A program made the position numbers and the translations under genes. The notes below the pieces were generated by a model, which made no database searches, had not been told where the DNA came from, and saw only the letters and a program-made list of their open reading frames with translations. A stretch of 64,000 nucleotides of DNA, from the IMG/VR virus record IMGVR_UViG_3300035670_000065, positions 1 through 64,000 of that record. The stretch is one strand, 5' to 3'. Below, piece by piece: positions 15,441 through 23,480 of the stretch. This DNA comes from a virus. Position 1 is the first letter of the stretch. Every line of letters starts with the position of its first letter.

Positions 15441-16609
15441 TGACTTTCGCTTAATACAGCATCCTGCCCAGTATAAATTCTTCTAACTGCTGGAATCTCA
15501 CTTAGTATACACGGCAACAACGTAATCGGAAACGGTAAGCGTGATGGCAAGAAAACGGTGTATATGTGACAATCAGCAACCAAGCATCTAAGTCCTACAT
15601 TAGGATATGATGAAGGCTCAACGACTATCCCGGAAGGGAGTAGGGCTATAGCCCGAAACGGAGAAATAGTGATTATAGAGAAAGAGAAGCTGCTAGAGCT
15701 TCTAAACCAAGGATATACTAATGAGCAGCTGTCCGCTTATTTTGAGTGTGGAATTACCACAGTTAAAAGAGCAAAAAGCAAATATTCATTAGTAGGGTAT
15801 AAAACAAATAGTAAGCCCTTAACACCCAAACAAATTCAAGCAATAACTGAACTTGTTAATAACGGGAAATCCCTACAACAAATATGTAGAATTTTGGGAT
15901 TATCAGAATATCTCCTTAAAAAATATGTGGATAAGGATTTATACGCGAGAATTCTAACCTGTAGCAAGGAAGTATTCGTATCTAATCTAATAAAGGCGGA
16001 TATATCTCCTGTATTTAATCCTACCGTGGAATCTGCATACATGTGCGGAGTACTACAGAGTGACGGATTTATTACTTCTGATAACTACATTGGTATTACT
16101 ACAAAAGATAGAGATTTCACGGCCCAATTTGCTCGATTCTTCTCTACCCCCATTAGGGAAGTAGAAAAAAACGGTAACAAATACTTCGCTTGTAGGTTTA
16201 AAGATATTCGTAATGTCGAGAAGTTTAAACGAATAACTAATATTTATCCTAATAAAACCTATTCGCCTTATAGGATACCTAATTGGATAAAATCTAGTGA
16301 GGTTTTTATGTATGCGTTTATGGTAGGAGTATTTAATGGGGATGGCTGGGTGTACAAAATAAAGGGTAGAAATGCTTGTGAGATAGGTATTGAACAACAT
16401 ATTCTATCTAAGCCCTTTTTACTAGAACTAAATCAGTACTTAGGGTGGAATACTTATGAAAGTGACTCAACTTTTCGTATTCACACTAAGAAGACTGAGG
16501 CAGTGCAAGAGTTTTATACTTGGTACTCAAACTCTGAGTTTGCCCTTCTACGTAAAGTAGAAGTACTAGACTCTATAATGCTATAAGATATAGTCTGACC
16601 ATTCCTTCG
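15441..16609 (+). ncRNA. Group I intron in the SSB gene
   Basis: A 1169-base intron located by pairing. P1: the exon end ACTGGGT (15434-15440) pairs with the guide GCCCAGT (15466-15472), leaving the canonical U-G wobble at the splice site. P10: CATCCT (15460-15465) pairs with the start of exon 2, GGGATG (16610-16615). P7: GACTAT (15623-15628) pairs with ATAGTC (16590-16595), inside the typical AAGATATAGTC context. The last base is G (16609), as required. A LAGLIDADG endonuclease ORF lies between the P7 strands, in a peripheral loop. Confidence 0.9.
15669..16586 (+). CDS. LAGLIDADG intron homing endonuclease
   Basis: A 305-residue protein, GTG start, with GGAGA five bases upstream inside the intron. 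Residues 10-95 carry two HTH-like DNA-binding segments (YTNEQLSAYFECGITTVKRA; SLQQICRILGLSEYLLKKY). The nuclease part has two LAGLIDADG-type helices, YMCGVLQSDGF (D132) and FMVGVFNGDGW (D225), so it can act as a monomer with two active-site acids. It should cut intronless SSB alleles at the insertion site. An added N-terminal HTH region is a less common arrangement. Confidence 0.88.
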   Translation: MIIEKEKLLELLNQGYTNEQLSAYFECGITTVKRAKSKYSLVGYKTNSKPLTPKQIQAITELVNNGKSLQQICRILGLSEYLLKKYVDKDLYARILTCSKEVFVSNLIKADISPVFNPTVESAYMCGVLQSDGFITSDNYIGITTKDRDFTAQFARFFSTPIREVEKNGNKYFACRFKDIRNVEKFKRITNIYPNKTYSPYRIPNWIKSSEVFMYAFMVGVFNGDGWVYKIKGRNACEIGIEQHILSKPFLLELNQYLGWNTYESDSTFRIHTKKTEAVQEFYTWYSNSEFALLRKVEVLDSIML

Positions 16610-16869
16610 GGGATGTTGTATTCAAGCGTGCCAAGACCGGCCCGTTGCCTTTCAATGTTGAGTATACTCTATCGGTTCTCCGCTGTAAAAAGCGTGCTCT
16701 ATCAGCAACTGAGCGCGCAGCAGCAGATGCAGCCGAGGATATTGATACTAAGTACGTTCGTCCTACTGACGAAGAAGTAAAAAAGACCCTAGAAAAAATC
16801 ATTGGGGGAGGTACAGACGAGGGCGATGTTACCGAGTCTGAAAAAGAAGCAGTAGCTGATCTTACTTAA
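16610..16869 (+). CDS. gp32-like single-stranded DNA-binding protein, exon 2
   Basis: Exon 2 starts with GG, completing a TGG Trp codon, and continues DVVFKRAKTGPLPFNVEYTL. It ends with a 50-residue acidic tail (PTDEEVKK, DEGDVTESEKEAVADLT), typical of SSB proteins, where the tail recruits partner enzymes. A strong terminator follows immediately. The initiation-like frame seen inside this exon at 16645 is only an internal Met. Confidence 0.88.
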
Positions 16870-16875
16870 CAGAGA

Positions 16876-16898
16876 GGCCCCGTAATGGGGCCTTTTTT
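16876..16898 (+). terminator. Rho-independent terminator after SSB
   Basis: Stem GGCCCC / GGGGCC with 5-base loop GTAAT and six T residues (16893-16898). Confidence 0.9.
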
Positions 16899-16915
16899 GC
16901 CTGGAGAAATAACCA

Positions 16916-17044
16916 ATGGGATTTAGTCTTGAAAGATTTTTTGAGGAACTTGAGTACATGGTGTCTCATGGAGTCAGCCACCTGGAAGTTCTAAACTATA
17001 TTGAACACATGAAGCAGTATGCGAAGGACTGTAATCAACTATGA
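16916..17044 (+). CDS. 42-residue hypothetical protein
   Basis: ATG at 16916 follows GGAG (16903-16906) by 9 bases. The ORF of 42 residues (MGFSLERFFEELEYMVSHGV, then SHLEVLNYIEHMKQY) ends TGA, overlapping the SbcD-like start as ATGA. It fills the whole gap between the SSB terminator and sbcD, and looks like a pair of amphipathic helices. Unknown function. Confidence 0.65.
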   Translation: MGFSLERFFEELEYMVSHGVSHLEVLNYIEHMKQYAKDCNQL

Positions 17045-18009
17045 AACTTCTTGTTTCGGCGGATTACCATATCAAGCTGAAAACAAAGAACATACCTGAT
17101 ACATGGGCACGTAACCGCTTTATATCTCTATTCCAGAAGTTGAGAGAACTAGAAGATACAGTGGAGCTGCACATAGTAGCGGGGGACTTCTTTGACAAAG
17201 TTCCCAGCTTAGAAGAATTGGAACTATACTACGAGTTCGTAGCAACGCGCAGCAGAATGTGTACCACCCTTATTATCCCAGGAAATCATGAGGCTATAAA
17301 GAAGGGTACTACATTCTTTTCGTTTTTGAAAAACATTACAGAACGCATTAACCCTTGCGTTCATGTGGTAGATCAAGTCTATAACCACGTTGGTATCGAC
17401 TTCCTACCATACAACAAACTAAAGGATTTTGAAAAAGATCCTGACTTATTTGAGTTCGAAGGTAACATTCTAGTAACTCACGTTCGCGGAGAGATTCCTC
17501 CCCATGTTAAACCGGAAGTAAATCTTGAAATTTTTGACAGATGGAAAGTGGTATTGGCGGGTGATCTTCATAGCTATGATAATTGCCAGCGTAATATCCT
17601 TTATCCTGGATCCCCAGTTACTACTTCTTTTCATAGGAGTCCTACTAGTACCGGGGTTATTATTCTCGATACCGATACTCTTAATCATGAGTTCGTAAAG
17701 TTAGATTTGCCTCAGTTAATCCGTAAGACAGTTAAAGTCGGGGAAGATATGGTAGCAGATCCATATCACCATGTTATCTATGAAGTAGAGGGTGACATGA
17801 CAGAGCTAGCCGCAGTAATGGATAGTGATCTGCTAGATAAGAAAGTTGTAAAGAGATCGGTGGATACGGCTCTTATACTTTCGCCAGAGATGAGCATAGA
17901 AGAAGAAATTACAGACTATCTCACATTTATTTTAGAACTGCCTGAAGAAACTATTGAAAAGGCACTAAAGGTATTCCATGATAACATTAAAAACACTGAA
18001 ATGGTCTAA
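17041..18009 (+). CDS. SbcD/Mre11-like (gp47-like) nuclease subunit
   Basis: A 322-residue calcineurin-fold nuclease. Metal-binding motifs are visible in order: D8-x-H10 (SADYH), GDFFDK with D49, PGNHE (N82, H83), VTHVRGE and AGDLHSYD. With the Rad50-like ATPase encoded next, it processes double-strand ends for recombination-dependent replication, like T4 gp46/gp47 and T5 D12/D13. It overlaps the next gene by 32 bases. Confidence 0.92.
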   Translation: MKLLVSADYHIKLKTKNIPDTWARNRFISLFQKLRELEDTVELHIVAGDFFDKVPSLEELELYYEFVATRSRMCTTLIIPGNHEAIKKGTTFFSFLKNITERINPCVHVVDQVYNHVGIDFLPYNKLKDFEKDPDLFEFEGNILVTHVRGEIPPHVKPEVNLEIFDRWKVVLAGDLHSYDNCQRNILYPGSPVTTSFHRSPTSTGVIILDTDTLNHEFVKLDLPQLIRKTVKVGEDMVADPYHHVIYEVEGDMTELAAVMDSDLLDKKVVKRSVDTALILSPEMSIEEEITDYLTFILELPEETIEKALKVFHDNIKNTEMV

Positions 18010-19777
18010 CCTATTTTCCTATGGCCGGGATAACGTAGTTGACTTTAATAATACCCCTATCGTACAGTTAGTAGGTAAGAATGGCCATGGAAAGAGTTCT
18101 ATTGCTCTAGTACTAGAAGAAGTCCTGTATAATAAGAACTCCAAGGGTATCAAGAAGGCGGATATTCTTAATAGAAATACTAAGGATAAATCCTATAGTA
18201 TAGAACTGGACTTTGAAAAAGATGGTGAAGAGTATAAGATACAGACGTCAAGGGGTTCCACGCAAACTGTTACTCTTTATAAAGGCACTGATAACATTAG
18301 TGCACATACTGCTACGGTTACTTTCAAACTCCTTGAAGACATTATTGGTTTCGACCATAAGACGTTTGCTCAATTAGTATACCAGAGTAGCGGGTCTAGT
18401 TTAGAGTTTCTAACTGCTACAGATACTAACCGTAAGAAGTTTCTGATTGATCTTCTGAACCTTACTAAATACGTTGAAGCACACGAAATCTTTAAAAAAG
18501 TAGGTAAAGAAGTAGAGCTAGAGCTGGCTGCCGTTACTGCTAAGATTGGGACTACGCAGGCATGGTTAGACAAGAACTCTAAGGTTGATCTAACTCCTAG
18601 AGCTACTGAAGGTGTTCCAGTACTAGATCAGAGTATTCCTAAGGAACTTGGAGCAGTTGAAGCTGAGTTGAGGAATATTGATGATACTAATAGACGTATT
18701 GCTAAGAACAATATCCACATTAAGCAGCTTAAAGCTATCGACCCTACGGAGCTAACTAAAGTAATTGATGAAGATACCGATACCACTAAGATTAGTGGAG
18801 ATAAAGGTGGGCATCAACAAACTATCAAGATTGCTAATGCCTTAATTAGTAAGATCGAGGGGCTTAACGGAACCTGTCCTACTTGTATGCAGCCAGTAGA
18901 TAGGGACAAGTTGCTAGAGATTATGGAAGAGCAGCAGATCCTAAAGCGCGACGCTGCACTAGCTATATCTAAAATTGACACGATAATATCGGAACGAAAT
19001 GCTCTTAGAGCAGAACGTGATCGCCTCGTAAAGATGAAACAAGAGTGGGAATACCTACACTCTCAGATTAGTAAGACTCTACCAGTAGATGCTATTGACG
19101 GTGCGCAGTTAGAGAAGCGTATAGCCGAATTAAAAGTTATTATATTTGATAACGAGCAAGAAGTTAATAGAATTCTAGCACTTAACGAGAAAACCCATAC
19201 GCACAACTCTAGGGTTGAAGTTATTAAATCCCAGATGGAGAGTATGCGTAAAGAGTTAGCTGAGTATAGTGAATCTTTAGCAATTCTGACTGAGAAGTTA
19301 AACATCATTCAGGTTCTGCAGAAAACATTTAGTACTAATGGTCTCATTGCATATAAGATTGAGTGCTTAGTCAAGGATCTTGAGGATTTAGCTAATCAGT
19401 ATCTAGCTGACCTAAGTGGTGGTAGATTCCAACTAATGTTTAAGGTAAGTTCTGGAGATAAACTAAATGTCATTATCAATGATAATGGTCGCGATATTGA
19501 TATTCTGGCTCTTAGTGGTGGGGAGCGTGCTCGGGTTAACACTGCTACTCTTCTCGCTATCCGAAAACTCATGCAGTCATTATCTAACGCGCGTATTAAC
19601 CTCCTCGTCCTTGATGAAACGGTGGACGCATTAGACGTTGACGGCAAGGAAAAGCTGGTAGAAGTTCTACTAAAGGAAGAACACCTTAATACGTTCCTAA
19701 TTTCACATGGATTTACACATCCTTTACTAGAGAAGATCCTAGTGATCAAAGAACATAATATATCGAGGCTAGAATGA
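17978..19777 (+). CDS. SbcC/Rad50-like (gp46-like) ATPase subunit
   Basis: A 599-residue SMC-type ATPase. Walker A is GKNGHGKSS (residues 33-41). Two coiled-coil arms flank a zinc hook (C300-P-T-C303). The signature LSGGERARVN begins at about 512, and Walker B LLVLDETVDALD follows. It forms a complex with the SbcD-like product. AAAGG sits 6 bases before the ATG. The arms are short compared with bacterial SbcC, as usual for phage versions. Confidence 0.93.
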   Translation: MITLKTLKWSNLFSYGRDNVVDFNNTPIVQLVGKNGHGKSSIALVLEEVLYNKNSKGIKKADILNRNTKDKSYSIELDFEKDGEEYKIQTSRGSTQTVTLYKGTDNISAHTATVTFKLLEDIIGFDHKTFAQLVYQSSGSSLEFLTATDTNRKKFLIDLLNLTKYVEAHEIFKKVGKEVELELAAVTAKIGTTQAWLDKNSKVDLTPRATEGVPVLDQSIPKELGAVEAELRNIDDTNRRIAKNNIHIKQLKAIDPTELTKVIDEDTDTTKISGDKGGHQQTIKIANALISKIEGLNGTCPTCMQPVDRDKLLEIMEEQQILKRDAALAISKIDTIISERNALRAERDRLVKMKQEWEYLHSQISKTLPVDAIDGAQLEKRIAELKVIIFDNEQEVNRILALNEKTHTHNSRVEVIKSQMESMRKELAEYSESLAILTEKLNIIQVLQKTFSTNGLIAYKIECLVKDLEDLANQYLADLSGGRFQLMFKVSSGDKLNVIINDNGRDIDILALSGGERARVNTATLLAIRKLMQSLSNARINLLVLDETVDALDVDGKEKLVEVLLKEEHLNTFLISHGFTHPLLEKILVIKEHNISRLE

Positions 19778-20475
19778 GCTGTCAAATATGTGGCAGTAAA
19801 CTCAAGTCTCTTGGTACTATCCCCTTTGATAAGAACGGCGCAAATGTGGAAATAGTTGACGATACTCCCTTCGAGTATCATCAATGCACCGAGTGTTCGG
19901 CTATATTCTGTTTAGAGATGCTTACATGGTCTAGTGAGAAATTTAGTGAGAAAGTGTATAATGCGGATTATGTAAAGATAGACCCCGCCTATCTAGATGA
20001 AAGACCTATTAACTATGCAGATTTTCTAAATAAACATTTGGGACCTCTGAAGAAGTATAAACACTTAGACTACGGTTGTGGTGCCGGAATTATGTGTAAA
20101 ATACTCAGGGAAAAGGGGTGGGATTCAGTAGGATATGATCCATTTTCTCACAATGTTCCGCCCAATGAGAAGTTTAAATTTATTACGGCTATTGAAGTGA
20201 TAGAGCATAGCCAAGACCTAGATAAGACTATTAAAGATGTGAAGCAGTATCTACATAGAGACGGAGTCTTTTTATTCTCCACTTTACTAGCAGATAGAAA
20301 AACTGATATAGACTGGTGGTACTTATGTGTTCGCGGAGGACATATAAATATTCAGTCAGAAAAATCCCTAAAAATAGTAGCTAAAAATAACGGGATGTCC
20401 TTTTCTAGTTTAGCTGACAATGTACATATTATGCAGAGAACTAGAAATAATTTGAAAGGACTGTTTCATGGTTGA
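19774..20475 (+). CDS. SAM-dependent methyltransferase with N-terminal zinc ribbon
   Basis: A 233-residue protein. A C3-xx-C6 ... C38-xx-C41 zinc ribbon is followed by a class I methyltransferase core: LDYGCGAG (98-105), acidic loop YDPFS (121-125) and AIEVIEH (139-145). The arrangement resembles UbiG-like and sugar or lipid O-/C-methyltransferases with an N-terminal Zn domain rather than DNA methylases, because no DPPY- or PC-type catalytic motif is seen. The substrate is unknown. It is an unusual gene to find between recombination genes, where it overlaps both neighbours by 4-8 bases. Confidence 0.75.
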   Translation: MSCQICGSKLKSLGTIPFDKNGANVEIVDDTPFEYHQCTECSAIFCLEMLTWSSEKFSEKVYNADYVKIDPAYLDERPINYADFLNKHLGPLKKYKHLDYGCGAGIMCKILREKGWDSVGYDPFSHNVPPNEKFKFITAIEVIEHSQDLDKTIKDVKQYLHRDGVFLFSTLLADRKTDIDWWYLCVRGGHINIQSEKSLKIVAKNNGMSFSSLADNVHIMQRTRNNLKGLFHG

Positions 20476-20920
20476 CCCTAGGGCTAAGGGGGCTAGAGGG
20501 GAGCAGGACGCTTTAAAGGTTTTGAAGGCTTATGATGGTAATAACTGGCAGAGAATTCCCCTGTCAGGAGCACTTGATGCAGCGCACGGACTTAAAGGTG
20601 ATCTATATGTTCCCAATACCCTAAACATATACTGTGTAGAAGTTAAAAACTACGCAGACGATCACCTTACTTCCAAGGTGTTAACGGACAAGACACCACA
20701 GTTACAAACCTGGTGGGAACAAACTATCAGGGAAGCCGCCCAGGTTAGTAGAAAACCTCTCTTGATTTATAAGTTCAATCGGAGTAAAATGTTCTGTGCG
20801 TTTAAAGAAATGCCGAATTATTCAAACTATAATTGGATGTACTTAAATATGAACGGACACGAGTTATACACCTCTAAACTAGACGATTGGTTAAAATATG
20901 AAAATCCTCGCTTTGTGTAG
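20468..20920 (+). CDS. PD-(D/E)xK nuclease, Hjc-like Holliday junction resolvase candidate
   Basis: A 150-residue protein opening with KGARGEQDALKVLK (catalytic-type E12), then a Ser-Gly turn (PLSGALDA), GDLYVP (D45) and VEVKNY (E58, K60). This is the E...D...ExK pattern of archaeal-type Hjc resolvases and related restriction-like nucleases. It lies between SbcCD and the flap exonuclease, so resolving recombination intermediates before packaging is the natural role. Specificity cannot be read from the sequence. Confidence 0.75.
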   Translation: MVDPRAKGARGEQDALKVLKAYDGNNWQRIPLSGALDAAHGLKGDLYVPNTLNIYCVEVKNYADDHLTSKVLTDKTPQLQTWWEQTIREAAQVSRKPLLIYKFNRSKMFCAFKEMPNYSNYNWMYLNMNGHELYTSKLDDWLKYENPRFV

Positions 20921-21089
20921 TGCTTTACTTCTATTAGGATGTAGTGATGCTATTGTACATGTTTATCCAGATAAATGTAGGTTAATAGCTTCAGAAGGTT
21001 CAGATACACGGGTTAGCATATCCCAATATAAGGGAAAAGAACCGGGAGAATATAAGTGTGAGATTACTATTCAAAAGGATACTAAGTGA
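20898..21089 (+). CDS. Small lipoprotein
   Basis: A 63-residue protein starting MKILALCSALLLLGCSDA: a signal peptide ending in the lipobox LLGC (acylated Cys about residue 15). The mature part is short and has two more cysteines. It overlaps the previous gene, and its stop overlaps the GTG of the next. Phage-encoded lipoproteins in early regions can block superinfection, but no such role is shown. Confidence 0.7.
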   Translation: MKILALCSALLLLGCSDAIVHVYPDKCRLIASEGSDTRVSISQYKGKEPGEYKCEITIQKDTK

Positions 21090-21340
21090 AACGACATTTA
21101 GGATGTTTTGCAATAAATATTAAACTGCTGGAGGACATGCCAGAGGTTTTAATGAAAGACCTATTCTCTAAGATGTTAATTATTAGGGCAGAACATATGT
21201 TGGATAGAAACGCTATTTTATACATAGCGTATTCTCCTGAACACTTTCCTGAATTAGTAGCTGAAGGATCGAAGGCCCCTCTATATATGGTGCAAATTAA
21301 TGAATTCGGAGATTTAAGTATGGTAAAGTTAGATGAGTAA
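21086..21340 (+). CDS. Hypothetical protein
   Basis: An 84-residue protein with GTG start overlapping the lipoprotein stop (GTGA). Mixed alpha/beta (FAINIKLLEDMPEVLMKDLF; AILYIAYSPEHFPEL). The stop overlaps the exonuclease start. Not recognised. Confidence 0.6.
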   Translation: MKRHLGCFAINIKLLEDMPEVLMKDLFSKMLIIRAEHMLDRNAILYIAYSPEHFPELVAEGSKAPLYMVQINEFGDLSMVKLDE

Positions 21341-22181
21341 GTCATTTGATAGGATCGCAGAGTTAGATAGTGGCACACTAATGATAGTGGACGGGCTTAA
21401 CTTAGCCTTTAGATATAAGCACGCTAAGTCCGAGGAGTTTGTAGATGACTACATTAAAGTAGTAGAGAGCCTCAAACGCTCCTACAAGGCTAGTAAAGTA
21501 ATTATCGCGTGTGATAAAGGTAGCTCTAGTTATCGCAAAGCGATCTACCCTGAGTATAAGCAAAATCGCAAAGATAAGTTCGAGAATCAAACTGAGCAGG
21601 AAAAAGAAGAGTTCGAGAAGTTCTTCAAAGAGTTTGAAGCTACAATGTTGCAAATCAGTACTATTTATCCAGTATTTCGATATGAAGGTACAGAAGCTGA
21701 TGATATTGCAGCATATATTGTAAAAAGCATTAAGAAGTACCCCAATATAACTAACATCTGGTTAATAAGTTCTGACAAGGATTGGGATCTTTTAGTAAAT
21801 GAGTACACTTCTAGGTTCTCATACGTTACTAGAAAAGAGACTACACTAGATAACTGGAACACACATTATGATTGTGATATTGCGGACTATATCTCCATCA
21901 AGTGTCTAAATGGTGACTCCGGAGATAATGTTAAAGGAGTAGAAGGGGTAGGACCAAAACGTGCCTTAGACCTAGTTAAGGAATATGGGAGTGCGTTTGA
22001 TATTGCCGCAGCTATTCCGATTCAAAGTAAGTACAAATACATTCAGTCCCTAAATCAGTGCAAAGATCGCATTCTACTCAATTACGAGTTGATGGATCTT
22101 CTAACTTACTGTGATGATGCATTAGGCGACAACGTTTCTAAGATAGATCAAGTTTTGGAGAACTATATTGGCAATTCATAA
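21333..22181 (+). CDS. 5'-3' flap exonuclease (T5 D15-like)
   Basis: A 282-residue FEN-family nuclease that removes RNA primers and 5' flaps. Aligned by memory with T5 D15: start MSKSFDRI, LMIVDGLNLAFRYKH, YPEYKQNRKDKF, EGTEADDIAAYIVK, LISSDKDWDLL, and the helix-hairpin-helix GVEGVGPKRALDL. The acidic residues for two metal ions are present. It complements the polymerase, which has no 5'-3' nuclease domain. Confidence 0.93.
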   Translation: MSKSFDRIAELDSGTLMIVDGLNLAFRYKHAKSEEFVDDYIKVVESLKRSYKASKVIIACDKGSSSYRKAIYPEYKQNRKDKFENQTEQEKEEFEKFFKEFEATMLQISTIYPVFRYEGTEADDIAAYIVKSIKKYPNITNIWLISSDKDWDLLVNEYTSRFSYVTRKETTLDNWNTHYDCDIADYISIKCLNGDSGDNVKGVEGVGPKRALDLVKEYGSAFDIAAAIPIQSKYKYIQSLNQCKDRILLNYELMDLLTYCDDALGDNVSKIDQVLENYIGNS

Positions 22182-22323
22182 TTATCATTGTGGTAAATGC
22201 GGAACAACTCGTATGTTGGAACGCCTTCCTGGAACCGTAGCATCTAAAGTACTCTGCCCTAAGTGTAAAACTAATATGACAAGGATAAATAATGTCAGTA
22301 GAAATAAAGATACTAGACCCTAA
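22168..22323 (+). CDS. Nested zinc-ribbon microprotein, TTG start
   Basis: A 51-residue ORF. TTG 22168 follows GGAG (22157-22160) by 7 bases; it overlaps the end of the exonuclease gene and the start of dut. The cysteines C8-G-K-C11 and C30-P-K-C33 give a CX2C-X18-CX2C zinc ribbon, the same spacing as the TTG-started ORF at 786. It accounts for the 110-base gap between two tightly packed genes. Its function is unknown. Confidence 0.65.
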   Translation: MAIHNYHCGKCGTTRMLERLPGTVASKVLCPKCKTNMTRINNVSRNKDTRP

Positions 22324-22750
22324 ATTGGAGAGGGAGGACCTTCTTCCCAATTACGCAACTCCGGATTCTGCCGGATTTGACTTAGTTGCCGCAATTCAGG
22401 ATAAAGTGGAGATTGCGCCGTTTCAAGTTAAACTGATCCCTTGCGGAATTGCTATCAATATGCAGACACACCCACAGGATATGGTAGCTTTTCTGCTTCC
22501 TAGGTCTGGTAAGGGCCATAAAGAAGGTAAAGTCCTAGGTAACCTAGTAGGTGTAATCGACCAGGATTATCATGGGCAGCTAATGGTCTCTCTATGGAAC
22601 CGTAACTCTGAGGTCTACGTCACAATCGAGCCTTACGAGCGTTTTGCGCAGTTGGTATTCTTACCTATTATTAAGCCCCTAATGCGGGTTGTTGATGAAT
22701 TCTCCACTATTAGCATTAGGGGTGGTGGCGGTTTTGGGAGCACAGGATAA
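22292..22750 (+). CDS. dut: dUTP diphosphatase
   Basis: A 152-residue trimeric-type dUTPase that hydrolyses dUTP to dUMP, feeding ThyX and keeping uracil out of DNA. All five motifs are visible: PDSAGFDLVA, PRSGKGHKEG, GVIDQDYHGQL, RFAQLVF and the C-terminal RGGGGFGSTG. Its TAA overlaps the next ATG (TAATG). Confidence 0.95.
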   Translation: MSVEIKILDPKLEREDLLPNYATPDSAGFDLVAAIQDKVEIAPFQVKLIPCGIAINMQTHPQDMVAFLLPRSGKGHKEGKVLGNLVGVIDQDYHGQLMVSLWNRNSEVYVTIEPYERFAQLVFLPIIKPLMRVVDEFSTISIRGGGGFGSTG

Positions 22751-22989
22751 TGAGTGTAGTTTTGACAGTTTACTCAACTAATAGCTGTACTTACTGTAGT
22801 CGGCTAAAGCAGGATATTCTAAATGTAGGCTTACAGTACATTGAGATCAACCTCGATAAGAATCCAGAAATTAAGAAGAAGATGGTAGATGCGGGTCATC
22901 GTAGTGTGCCCATTCTTTTCAAAGACGAAACACACATTGCTACGGGGTATGATAACGCTAAAGCGTATATCCGAACATGGCAAAAGTAA
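22750..22989 (+). CDS. Glutaredoxin / NrdH-like redox protein
   Basis: A 79-residue thioredoxin-fold protein with active site C13-T-Y-C16 and cis-proline segment RSVPILF. It lies two genes before the ribonucleotide reductase and probably reduces the C-terminal cysteine pair of that enzyme. Length is normal for a small glutaredoxin. Confidence 0.88.
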   Translation: MSVVLTVYSTNSCTYCSRLKQDILNVGLQYIEINLDKNPEIKKKMVDAGHRSVPILFKDETHIATGYDNAKAYIRTWQK

Positions 22990-23267
22990 TCTGCATACAT
23001 CTTAGCGGAGAAACTGAAGTCATTGGTGTTGTAGAAGAAGAGGGTGAAGATTATGTAGCTATTTCTTCAGTACGAAGAATAGTACAAACCATGGAAGGTA
23101 ATAACCTAATGGTTCACTTCGTACCTTTTAACACCGGTGATCTGGATGTACCTATAGATATTGACTACGGATACATCCTAGCCATGTACGTTCCAGATAC
23201 AGACTTCCTAGCAAACTATTACAAACAAACTGTAGGCGCAGACGTTGCCACAACTATTGGAGTATAA
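22977..23267 (+). CDS. Hypothetical Sm-like beta protein
   Basis: A 96-residue protein. The opening AKVICIHLSGETEVIGVVEE resembles the first strands of a small Sm-like or SH3-like barrel, and strands continue through VHFVPFN. The homology is not certain. It overlaps the glutaredoxin gene by 13 bases. Confidence 0.5.
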   Translation: MAKVICIHLSGETEVIGVVEEEGEDYVAISSVRRIVQTMEGNNLMVHFVPFNTGDLDVPIDIDYGYILAMYVPDTDFLANYYKQTVGADVATTIGV

Positions 23268-23480
23268 ATGCTAAAGTTATGTAGAGAGTGTAAGTACAGT
23301 GTAAAAGTTCCAAATGATTACGGACTACGTTGCGCGAGCCCGGAAGTAAACTCTAGCGATCCGTGGGCTCTGTCTTCAAGTAAGGAGTGGGCATTTACGG
23401 ACTGTAGGGCTGAAAGGGGGCGTAAGTGGTTTGCTGTTTGTGGTATAAAGGGAAAGAAATGGGAGAAAAAAGTTGACTAG
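23268..23480 (+). CDS. Cysteine-rich small protein
   Basis: A 70-residue protein with CRECKY (C5, C8), C22 and later DC and VC cysteines, suggesting a zinc-stabilised fold. Its end overlaps the RNR TTG start by 8 bases and contains the RNR ribosome-binding site. Unknown function. Confidence 0.6.
   Translation: MLKLCRECKYSVKVPNDYGLRCASPEVNSSDPWALSSSKEWAFTDCRAERGRKWFAVCGIKGKKWEKKVD

Noticed and set aside
15441-15660. SSB gene considered as a pseudogene broken by an insertion
   Set aside because: The P1, P7 and P10 pairings and exact restoration of the reading frame show a splicing-competent group I intron instead.
19774-20475. Considered as a DNA methyltransferase of a restriction-modification or anti-restriction system
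   Set aside because: No DPPY/NPPY or PC catalytic motif and no nuclease partner; the layout fits small-molecule methyltransferases better.
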